Positions 57,401 to 64,000 of a DNA stretch of 64,000 nt are shown in pieces; within the stretch, counting starts at the first letter, position 1, and each line of letters opens with the position of its first letter. Made by a program: the position numbers and the translations under genes. The notes beneath the pieces are model-generated. The model worked only from the letters and a program-made list of their open reading frames with translations, was not told where the DNA came from and did no database searches. This DNA is from Paracoccus caeni (lineage in GTDB: Bacteria > Pseudomonadota > Alphaproteobacteria > Rhodobacterales > Rhodobacteraceae). Location of the stretch: contig NZ_JAEPRQ010000004.1 of the NCBI RefSeq assembly GCF_016629665.1, positions 124,001-188,000 on the forward strand, in the 5' to 3' direction.

Positions 57401-60079
57401 TCAGCCGAAAATCATGTCATCCTCAAGCGCGGCAAGCACGACGTTGCGCACCGTCAGCACATCGCCGCCGCCGAAATCGAAGATGACATCCGCGCCGCTT
57501 TGCACCGCACGGTCGCGGGCCTGAGCGAAGCTGTTGACGCCGACGCCCTGCATCTGGATCACGTCGATGCCGATCTCGAAATCGGTGATCACGTCGCGGT
57601 CAAAGTTCTTGCGGAACAGGAAAGTATCCGCATCGCCGCCGCCGGTCAGCCGGTCGTTGCCGAAGCCGCCATTCAGCAGATCCCTGCCGCCTTCCCCGCG
57701 CAGCGTATCGTTCCCGGCCCCGCCAAGCAGCGTATCATCGCCCAGCCGACCGAACAGCCCGTCGTCACCGTTCCCGCCGCTGACAAGATTGCTGCTATTA
57801 TCGCCCCGCAAGGTGTCATTCGAATCGCTTCCGGTCAGATTCTCGATGCCGGTATAGACATGCCCGCCCGCTATTCCCGTATTTGCCGAGGCGTTTGCCA
57901 GATCGACAAGAATGGACGAGGTGACATTCTGGTAGCTGACCGTATCAACTCCGGCGCCGCCAGACATGGTATCGGCGCCCTTGGTCGCGATGATCAGATC
58001 GTTGCCCGCGCCGCCATCGATCAGATTGGCCCCGGTCGTGCCGCGCAAGGTGTCATTGCCGCTGCCCGCAAGAATATCCTCGATCCCGTCGATCTGCGAT
58101 CCGGTCATGAACCCGCCATGACTGTTCGAGATCAGATCAAGCAAAACCGAGCCCTTGCTGCCGGTGAAATCAAGCGTATCCCGCCCAAGGCCGCCCGAGA
58201 TCGTGTCCCTGCCGGAACTGGCGATGATCAGGTCATTGCCCGCATCACCCCAGATTTGGTCGCCGCCGGTGCCGCCGTTCAGCGTGTCATTGCCCGCACC
58301 GCCGCGCAAAACGTCGTTCCCGTCGCGCCCGCCCAGCCGGTTATCGCCCGCATTTCCGGTCAGCCGGTTGCCCGCAGCGCTTCCAAGCGCGCTGAGATTC
58401 GCGCTGTCCGCCAGAATGACATGCTCGACATTGCGGTATTTCTGCGCCGTCAGATCGATCGCAATGGTCGATTGCAGCGTGTCCGACCCACCCGCAGCCG
58501 TTTCGACCACGACATCGCCGACATTGTCGACCTGGTAGGTGTCATTACCCGCACCGCCCTCCATCCGGTCGGCACCTGCGCCGCCGATCAGCGTGTCATT
58601 GCCATTATGGCCGCGCAGCGTATCGTTGCCGGTGAAGCCGTGCAGATAGTCGTCACCATCGCCGCCACCAAGCAGATCGTGCCCCGCCCCGCCACGCAGA
58701 TCGTTATCGGCAGTATTGCCGATGATGGTGTCGTTGCCGGAACCGCCGATCACCTTCTCGATGATCGTGCCGCGGGCGATGCCCAGATTGCCGATCCCGC
58801 CCAGCACGTCCGAAAACGCCTCGGGCCGAATATCGATCCGGTTGGCCGTCCGGCTGGGCGCGAGGTTCAGCGTGTCATACCCGCCATGATCGTAAATCGT
58901 ATAGGCGACGGGATTGGTTGACACATGCCTGCTGCCGATCCCCCCAAGAAGTGCATCGAAAAGCGCGCCAGCATAGCCGGTCAGCGTGGTGTTCGCCCCC
59001 CAAACGGTCGCTCCGCTGGTGGCGTTCGACGCGCCATACAATTCCTGAATTGCCAGAATATCGACCATCATCGGCGAGGTGGCATAGGCATAGCTGGCAC
59101 GGACCACATCGTTCTGCGACTGGTCGAAATAGGACATCAGCGAGAATTGCCAGCTATCGTTCACGAACAGGCTGTCATCGTGATAATTGCCGGTGAAGTT
59201 GTAATTGCCCTGATGGCCCAGCCCAAGCGCATGGCCCAATTCGTGCATGTAGGTCATGAAGCCATAGCTGTCGATCGAGGTGCCGAACTGGTTCAGCCAT
59301 GCACGCGAGATCTCGATATCGGCAGACCGGATTTCACCCCGGAACCCCACATTTGTATAAGTCACCGCCGTCAGCTCGCGGTCGTCGTCATTGTCGTCAA
59401 AGGTGATCCGCGCGCCGCGAGTGACCTCGACCAGATCGATATCCGCTACCCGCTCCCACGCCTGCATCGCCCAACGCGCCAGTTGCTTTCCGGCATCTGT
59501 CAGCGCGGTGATGTCCACCGTAATCCGGTTACTGGCAGAGACATCGTGGCTGTGCGGCGCCATTCCCCGATCCAGCCAGAACCCTTCGCGCAGATATTCG
59601 GACAAGGTGTCAAGCGAGGCATATCCATTCGCCGCCTGCGCCCGCGTCTCGATCAGATAATCGCCGGAGTGGCTGTCGTTATAGCCCGCCGCCGAAATGT
59701 AATAGGTGCCGGTCTTGTCGGCCCGAAACTCGATCCGCGAATCGCGGTGCAGCCAGTCGTCGTTTTGGTCAACCAACCGCCCCGAGGCATCGTAAAGCCG
59801 AAGATGCGGGTCATTCAGGCTCGCACTGTCGCCGATACCTTTCAGGTCAATCTGGTAGGTTTTGTCTTTCTGAAGCTGGATCGCGATCCAGTCGCGATCT
59901 CCGCCACCATCAATCGTGCCACGGAATTGTTCACCAAGCTGCAGGCGATATGCCGTTGATATATCTGCTGCCGCATCGCCTCGTTCAGTCACGGTGCCGC
60001 GCGTTGCAAAGACGGGATCAGCGGATTCCGAATGTCGGCTGGGATCGAAGGTGCGGCTGATGCCACAAAGAGTGCACAT
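57401..60079 (-). CDS. Serralysin-type RTX metalloprotease (M10), with PPC domain
   Basis: The 892-residue protein has a short N-terminal cluster MCTLCGISR, a PPC-like beta domain (about 40-148) and a catalytic M10 domain. HELGHALGLGH gives zinc ligands His279, His283 and His289 with Glu280, and the Met-turn SLMSYF follows at 313-318. From about residue 430 come RTX calcium-binding repeats (GGSGNDTIIGN, GGDGDDYLHG, GGAGNDTLNGG and others) in several blocks. There is no Sec signal; RTX proteins leave by a type I system using a C-terminal signal, here near VRNVVLAALEDDMIFG. No ABC exporter, membrane-fusion or TolC gene is in the window. It is convergent with the barstar-like gene. Confidence 0.93.
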   Translation of the reverse strand: MCTLCGISRTFDPSRHSESADPVFATRGTVTERGDAAADISTAYRLQLGEQFRGTIDGGGDRDWIAIQLQKDKTYQIDLKGIGDSASLNDPHLRLYDASGRLVDQNDDWLHRDSRIEFRADKTGTYYISAAGYNDSHSGDYLIETRAQAANGYASLDTLSEYLREGFWLDRGMAPHSHDVSASNRITVDITALTDAGKQLARWAMQAWERVADIDLVEVTRGARITFDDNDDDRELTAVTYTNVGFRGEIRSADIEISRAWLNQFGTSIDSYGFMTYMHELGHALGLGHQGNYNFTGNYHDDSLFVNDSWQFSLMSYFDQSQNDVVRASYAYATSPMMVDILAIQELYGASNATSGATVWGANTTLTGYAGALFDALLGGIGSRHVSTNPVAYTIYDHGGYDTLNLAPSRTANRIDIRPEAFSDVLGGIGNLGIARGTIIEKVIGGSGNDTIIGNTADNDLRGGAGHDLLGGGDGDDYLHGFTGNDTLRGHNGNDTLIGGAGADRMEGGAGNDTYQVDNVGDVVVETAAGGSDTLQSTIAIDLTAQKYRNVEHVILADSANLSALGSAAGNRLTGNAGDNRLGGRDGNDVLRGGAGNDTLNGGTGGDQIWGDAGNDLIIASSGRDTISGGLGRDTLDFTGSKGSVLLDLISNSHGGFMTGSQIDGIEDILAGSGNDTLRGTTGANLIDGGAGNDLIIATKGADTMSGGAGVDTVSYQNVTSSILVDLANASANTGIAGGHVYTGIENLTGSDSNDTLRGDNSSNLVSGGNGDDGLFGRLGDDTLLGGAGNDTLRGEGGRDLLNGGFGNDRLTGGGDADTFLFRKNFDRDVITDFEIGIDVIQMQGVGVNSFAQARDRAVQSGADVIFDFGGGDVLTVRNVVLAALEDDMIFG

Positions 60080-60105
60080 GGCGAACGGCTTTCGTAAATG
60101 TGGCT

Positions 60106-60134
60106 TGTCAGGCGTGATGTCAGTTCATCTGACA
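60106..60134. promoter_or_regulatory. TGTCAG-based operator candidate before the RTX protease gene
   Basis: TGTCAG occurs at 60106-60111 and 60118-60123 as a direct repeat. The second copy pairs with CTGACA (60129-60134) as a perfect inverted repeat with a five-base spacer. It lies 27-55 bases upstream of the protease start. The half-site is that of the 15-base palindrome at 28562. Confidence 0.45.
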
Positions 60135-60387
60135 ATGCAAAAATGGGTTTAAATGTAAGGTATGAACAATCTGGTTACATAAATTCGACTGCGTATTCGC
60201 GCAACAAAATCCACGCATTTCTTGCGCGATGGTTTTCGCCTGTGTTCCGTTTGCGACGCCGTCCTTGATGAGGCGAAATTCAGCGAAGGCCGGCAGCATC
60301 GACAACGCGTATAATCGCGAAGGCCAGACCGCGCAAATATCGGCCCTCCCGGCTGGCTCTGTCTCGGTCACGCCAGCCTTATGCAGC

Positions 60388-60413
60388 ACGGCGGCCCGTT
60401 TCCAGGCCGCCGT
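60388..60413 (-). terminator. Hairpin after the SsuC-like permease gene
   Basis: ACGGCGGCC (60388-60396) and GGCCGCCGT (60405-60413) form a perfect nine-pair GC-rich stem with an eight-base loop, 48 bases past the permease stop. No T-run follows on the minus strand, so it is a factor-dependent or weak terminator at best. Confidence 0.5.
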
Positions 60414-60460
60414 CGGTTCAGATTGCCAATGAGTGGATGCGCCGCCCCTTGGGCATTGCA

Positions 60461-61234
60461 TCAGGCGGGGCGTTCGCCCTCTTTCGGTCGCCAGGTGATC
60501 AGACGGTTTTCGACCACATCCAGAATGCTGTCGATAATCAGCACGAAGATCGCCAGAACGGTGATCCCGGCAAAGACACCTGCTGCGTCGAAATTCCCCT
60601 CGGCCTGCGAGATCAGATAGCCAAGCCCTGCCGACGATCCCAGATATTCACCGATGATCGCGCCAACCACCGCGAACCCGACCGAAGTCCGCAGCGATGA
60701 CAGGATCCAGCTTGCCGCCGCCGGGAAATAGACATGCCGCAGCAGCGCGGAACGGTTCGCGCCAAGCACGCGGGCATTCGACAACACCACCGGATTGACT
60801 TCGCGGACACCCTGCATCGCGTTGAAGAAGGTGACGAAGAAGACCAGCGTGACCGCCAGTGCCACCTTGGACCACAGGCCAAGGCCCAGCCACAGCACAA
60901 AGATCGGGGCCAGCACGACCCGCGGGATCGCGTTCAGCGTCTTGATAAACGGGTCAAGGATGCGTGCGGTGCGGCGGCTAAGTCCCAGCCAGACACCAGC
61001 GCCCACACCAAGCGCGGTTCCGATGACATAGCCCAGAACGGTCTCGCTGAGGGTGATCGAGACGTGCTTGTAGAAGCCGGGATTGATGATCCAGGCGACG
61101 ATCTGTTTCAGGATGTCCAGCGGTGCGGGGAAGAAGAACGGATCGATCAGCCCGGCGGTCACGCCAAATTGCCAGCCGCCGAAGATCAGCACCAGCAAGG
61201 CAAGCTGGATCAGGCGGTCATTTATTGCGTGCAT
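60461..61234 (-). CDS. ABC transporter permease (SsuC/TauC-like)
   Basis: The 257-residue protein has about six hydrophobic segments with the permease loop IPRVVLAPIFVLWLGLG (residues about 105-120) and the coupling EAA-type part NARVLGANRSALLRHVYFPAA. These are SsuC/TauC/ThiX-like features of the nitrate/sulfonate/taurine group. GGAG lies seven bases before the ATG at 61234, preferred to an ATG seven codons upstream. Its start overlaps the ATPase gene. Confidence 0.93.
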   Translation of the reverse strand: MHAINDRLIQLALLVLIFGGWQFGVTAGLIDPFFFPAPLDILKQIVAWIINPGFYKHVSITLSETVLGYVIGTALGVGAGVWLGLSRRTARILDPFIKTLNAIPRVVLAPIFVLWLGLGLWSKVALAVTLVFFVTFFNAMQGVREVNPVVLSNARVLGANRSALLRHVYFPAAASWILSSLRTSVGFAVVGAIIGEYLGSSAGLGYLISQAEGNFDAAGVFAGITVLAIFVLIIDSILDVVENRLITWRPKEGERPA

Positions 61235-62054
61235 AGCTTTTCTCCACTTCGCCACGTAGCGACGCCCAGATGTTGCGATAAAGTTCCATGAAACGGGTAT
61301 CGAGTTTGATCTCAGCCACGTCGCGGGGACGCGACAGATCGACCTCGAAACTGTCGATCACCCGGCTGCGCGGACCGGCGGCCAGCACCACCACCCGGTC
61401 GCCAAGTGCAATGGCCTCTTCCAGATCATGGGTGATCATCACCACCGCCCGGCGATCTTCCTGCCACAGTGCCAGCAATTCGTTCTGCATCAGATGTCTT
61501 GTGTGGATGTCCAGCGCCGAAAACGGCTCGTCCATCAGGATCACCTTGGGGCGGGTGATCAGCGCCTGCGCCATCTGCACCCGCTTGCGCTGCCCACCGG
61601 AAAGCTGCTGCGGATACCGACCCTCGAAGCCTGCAAGTCCGACTTTGGCCAGCCAGTCCATCGCCTGCGCCCGACGCTCTGCCGCGCCGACGCCGCGAAA
61701 CATCAGGCCCAGTTCGACATTCTCCAGTGCGGTTTTCCACGGCAGCAGCGCATCCTGCTGAAACAGATAGCCGATATCGCCGCCGGTGCCGGTTACGCGC
61801 TGGCCGTCGATGCTGACGGTGCCTTTCGCGGGCTTCAGCAGTCCGGCAACGGCATTCAGAATTGTGCTTTTGCCGCAGCCGGTCGGGCCGACGACGGTGA
61901 GAAACTCACCATCGCCTACGTTCAGATTGACGTTCTCGACCGCGACGAAGTCGCCGAAAGCCATGGTGACATCGGCGATCTCGACCATCGGCTTCGCGGG
62001 GTCGGGCCGCCTTTCTACGCTGACCGGCGGCACAGATCGGGCCAGCACGCTCAT
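61218..62054 (-). CDS. ABC transporter ATP-binding subunit (SsuB/TauB-like)
   Basis: The 278-residue ATPase has Walker A GPTGCGKST near residue 55, the Q-loop in LFQQDALLPWKTALENV, signature LSGGQRKRVQMAQAL, Walker B VILMDEPFSALDI and switch His in MITHDLEEAIALGD. The DALLPW segment is typical of nitrate/sulfonate/taurine ATPases. It overlaps the binding-protein stop (ATGA). The permease gene overlaps its 3' end by 17 bases. Confidence 0.94.
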   Translation of the reverse strand: MSVLARSVPPVSVERRPDPAKPMVEIADVTMAFGDFVAVENVNLNVGDGEFLTVVGPTGCGKSTILNAVAGLLKPAKGTVSIDGQRVTGTGGDIGYLFQQDALLPWKTALENVELGLMFRGVGAAERRAQAMDWLAKVGLAGFEGRYPQQLSGGQRKRVQMAQALITRPKVILMDEPFSALDIHTRHLMQNELLALWQEDRRAVVMITHDLEEAIALGDRVVVLAAGPRSRVIDSFEVDLSRPRDVAEIKLDTRFMELYRNIWASLRGEVEKSYARNK

Positions 62055-63055
62055 TGGGTCACCTCGGCGGGCGCGACGTTCTCGACGAAGGCGTCGGTAT
62101 AGGTGCGCGACAGATCGATTTCGGCATTGGCGACGTTTTCGTTGAACGTCTTCAGCACCTCCAGCGGCGTATTGATCGTCTCGGGATCGATCATCCCGTC
62201 CGGCGAAAAGATCGCCATCGCGTTCTGCACCGCCTTGACATAAGTGTCGCGGTCGCCGGTGACGAATTCCTGCGGCAACACATCGACGATCTCTTCGGCG
62301 GTATGGTCGTGCATCCAGCGCAGCGCCTCGACTGTGGCGTCGGTGACTTTCTGGATCGTCTCGGGGTTCTCATCAATGAAATCCTGCCGCGAATACAGGA
62401 CCGAGGTGGGATAGATCCCGCCATAGATCGCGATTGCCCCCTCGTCCGAGCGCGCGTCGATCAGGATCTTGCCGATGCCGCGTTCGGTGATGATGGTGGC
62501 GGCGGGGTCATAGTTCACCAACAGGTCGATCTTGGCCTCTTGCAGCGCCGCGACCGCCGTTCCGCCCGAGCCGACACCGATCAGTGAAACATCGGCATCG
62601 CTCAACCCGTGGCGCTGAAGGTAATAGCGCACGAAGAAGTCCGATGAAGAACCGGGGGCGGTGATGCCGATCTTGGCGCCCTTGATCGTTTCGGGGTTGG
62701 CGGGATCGAAGGTCGCATCGGGGCGACCGGCCAGCACCAGCCCGGAATTGCGGGCAAGCTGGACGAAGGCCACGACTTCCTTGTTCTGCGCCTGCATCTG
62801 GATGGTGTGATCATAGAAGCCCACGGCGACGTCGGTCGAACCCGCAACCAGCGCCTGCAGCGTCTTCGAGCCGCCCGAGGCGAAGTTGTCCACCCGCACC
62901 TCCAGCCCGTGCTTTTCATAAAGCCCAAGGCCCTGTGCCACCGGAAAGGGCAGATTGTTCAGATTGAAAGAGCCGACGGCGATGCGGACATCCTCGGCCA
63001 TTGCAGGGAAGGCAAGGGCCGTCGATGCGGTCAGCGCCATGATCAGGTTTCGCAT
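62051..63055 (-). CDS. ABC transporter substrate-binding protein (SsuA/NMT1-like)
   Basis: The 334-residue product has a signal peptide (MRNLIMALTASTALAFPAMA, cut before EDVRI) and the NMT1/SsuA fold: FNLNNLPFPVAQGLGLYEKHGLEVRVDNFASG, then IGITAPGSSSDFFVRYYLQRHG and YDPAATIITERGIG. The family binds sulfonates, nitrate, pyrimidine precursors and aromatic acids. With a PrpF-type isomerase gene 26 bases upstream, an aromatic or tricarboxylic acid may be the ligand rather than a sulfonate (inference). Confidence 0.92.
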   Translation of the reverse strand: MRNLIMALTASTALAFPAMAEDVRIAVGSFNLNNLPFPVAQGLGLYEKHGLEVRVDNFASGGSKTLQALVAGSTDVAVGFYDHTIQMQAQNKEVVAFVQLARNSGLVLAGRPDATFDPANPETIKGAKIGITAPGSSSDFFVRYYLQRHGLSDADVSLIGVGSGGTAVAALQEAKIDLLVNYDPAATIITERGIGKILIDARSDEGAIAIYGGIYPTSVLYSRQDFIDENPETIQKVTDATVEALRWMHDHTAEEIVDVLPQEFVTGDRDTYVKAVQNAMAIFSPDGMIDPETINTPLEVLKTFNENVANAEIDLSRTYTDAFVENVAPAEVTQ

Positions 63056-63081
63056 TCTGTTTCTCCTCCGTTAGTCTTGGT

Positions 63082-64000
63082 TCAGGCCGCGCATTGCGAC
63101 GCGGCGGGTTTGGCAAGGACATGTCCCTCGAACAGGCGGCGGGCCGTGCGGATGATCCCCGCGACGATCTGCCCGTCCCGTTCCTCGATATCCACCGACA
63201 GCTGGCCGCCGGGATGTTCGATCCCGATGATGGCCGGCAGCGCGGGGGTGCCGAATTGCCGCGCCAGCACCGTGCCGGGTGTGATCGCGGCGGTGGCGAT
63301 GCCGACCGCGCCGGTTGTGGCCAGCGAGGGGTGGCATTCATGCGGCATGAAATAGCGCACGGCAAAGTTGCCGCCGTGATGAGGCGCACTGAACAGCACC
63401 GGCTTGGGGATGACCAGCCCCGAGACATCGCCCATTCCCATGGCAGCCCCCGCCTTGCGGCGCAGCGCCTCTAGTCGGGCCAGCATCTCGGCATTGCCAT
63501 TCAGCGCGGCGACGGTCTCGGTCCCGGTCACGCCCATATCTGCGGCAGCCAGGATGATCATCGGCATGGCACAGTCGATGCAGGTCACGTCAATACCGTC
63601 GATCCGGTCCACCGGACGCCCGGTCGGCATCAGTTTGCCCGTGCGCGCCCCCGCCGCATCCAGAAACGACAGCGAGATTGGCGCCGCATTGCCGGGCACC
63701 CCATCGATCCGCGCCTCGCCCAGATAGCAGACCTTGCCGTTCGGTGTGTTCAGCACCGCCTCGATCATCTTGCTGGTATTGACGTTGTGAATCCTGACCC
63801 GCGTTCGTTCGCCGGTCGGCACGACCAGCCCCGCCTCGATCGCGAAAGGGGCGACGGCGGCAAGCATGTTGCCGCAATTCGGGGACGTGTCCACAAGGTT
63901 CTGGTCAACCCGAACCTGCGCAAAAAGATAGTCCACATCGGCCCCCGGAACGGTGCCCGGCCCAATGATCGCGACCTTGCTGGTCACCGGATTGCCGCCA
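63082..64000 (-). CDS. PrpF-family isomerase/tautomerase (4-oxalomesaconate tautomerase-like), 5' end outside the window
   Basis: About 306 residues are visible; the frame runs off the window end, so the N-terminus is missing. The visible start GGNPVTSKVAIIGPGT is the conserved early PrpF motif, followed by DTSPNCGNMLAAVAPFAIEAGL, which carries the catalytic Cys of the first half. The second-half acid/base is likely in VTCIDCAMPMIILAA. PrpF proteins isomerise cis- and trans-aconitate-type unsaturated tri- or dicarboxylic acids; GalD tautomerises 4-oxalomesaconate in gallate and protocatechuate breakdown. The SsuABC-like transporter genes follow in the same operon. Confidence 0.9.
   Translation of the reverse strand, partial: GGNPVTSKVAIIGPGTVPGADVDYLFAQVRVDQNLVDTSPNCGNMLAAVAPFAIEAGLVVPTGERTRVRIHNVNTSKMIEAVLNTPNGKVCYLGEARIDGVPGNAAPISLSFLDAAGARTGKLMPTGRPVDRIDGIDVTCIDCAMPMIILAAADMGVTGTETVAALNGNAEMLARLEALRRKAGAAMGMGDVSGLVIPKPVLFSAPHHGGNFAVRYFMPHECHPSLATTGAVGIATAAITPGTVLARQFGTPALPAIIGIEHPGGQLSVDIEERDGQIVAGIIRTARRLFEGHVLAKPAASQCAA

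Larger units (their letters stand above)
60080..60460. other. Intergenic region upstream of the RTX protease gene
   Basis: These 381 bases hold the protease promoter and the end of the ABC operon. Two features stand out: TGTCAG repeats at 60106-60134 close to the protease start, and a perfect hairpin at 60388-60413 near the permease stop. A minus-strand open frame of 113 codons spans it but has no recognisable domain or ribosome-binding site, and I do not call it a gene. Confidence 0.5.

Noticed and set aside
57398-58921. A 507-codon plus-strand frame opposite the RTX repeats
   Set aside because: It arises from reading the glycine/aspartate repeats backwards, giving a Val/Ala/Ile/Pro-rich repeat with no known domain; the minus strand holds the full protease.
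57700-59000. Repeated DNA in the protease gene considered as a CRISPR or satellite array
   Set aside because: The repeats follow the nine-residue calcium-binding RTX unit in frame and vary at the DNA level. There are no unique spacers and no cas genes.

Overview
The window is GC-rich, densely packed bacterial DNA. Long runs of genes sit on one strand with 4-base ATGA/GTGA overlaps, and there is a high density of LysR, TetR, AraC and GntR regulators. TRAP and ABC importers, a serralysin-type RTX metalloprotease and the overall gene style suggest an alphaproteobacterium of the Rhodobacteraceae, possibly Paracoccus; this is inference from gene content, since no rRNA or tRNA is present. I see no insertion sequence, integrase, phage gene or CRISPR array. 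The region reads as an accessory metabolic and transport segment.

Layout. 1-2178: end of a hybrid histidine kinase, a HAD phosphatase and an L,D-transpeptidase. 2497-8187: a sulfotransferase and TetR pair transcribed away from a tightly overlapping four-gene operon (ketoacyl-synthase III, SDR, metallo-beta-lactamase-fold hydrolase, adenylate-forming enzyme), with two copies of one palindrome between them. This is my best candidate for an undescribed biosynthetic system. 8184-10177: a TetR, a small secreted protein and an AraC regulator. 10179-16427: a C-S lyase, an M20 dipeptidase, a LysR and a polar amino-acid ABC importer, probably scavenging a sulfur amino acid or a peptide of one. 16657-32715: a run of regulator and small-enzyme units (LysR, pirin, GNAT, alpha/beta hydrolases, TetR/RidA with three operators, homoserine-dehydrogenase-like protein, isochorismatase-like hydrolase, a second copy of the small secreted protein, GST, a PNPOx-ferredoxin-reductase fusion, MFS exporter, LLM flavoprotein, MoaF-SnoaL fusion), then LysE. 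33844-41022: a FecBCD-type siderophore ABC importer, a TonB receptor and an AraC regulator. 41269-41891: a VapBC toxin-antitoxin pair.

42110-51978 is one same-strand catabolic block: ThDP decarboxylase/synthase, aldehyde dehydrogenase, GntR repressor, FAHD hydrolase, FMN reductase, extradiol-dioxygenase-like VOC protein, SnoaL-like protein and a TRAP transporter. The same A/T-rich palindrome core sits before the GntR gene and before the FAHD gene. 51959-54014: SulP anion transporter and a small XRE regulator. 54183-57373: AhpD-like protein, SigJ-type ECF sigma factor, MFS exporter and an orphan barstar-like protein. 57401-60079: the RTX protease. 60461-64000: an SsuABC-type importer behind a PrpF-family isomerase that runs off the window end.

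Most units pair an enzyme or transporter operon with a divergent or internal regulator, and in several cases the probable operators can be read directly. Functions are assigned by motif and family recognition alone; substrates are mostly unknown and are labelled as inference.
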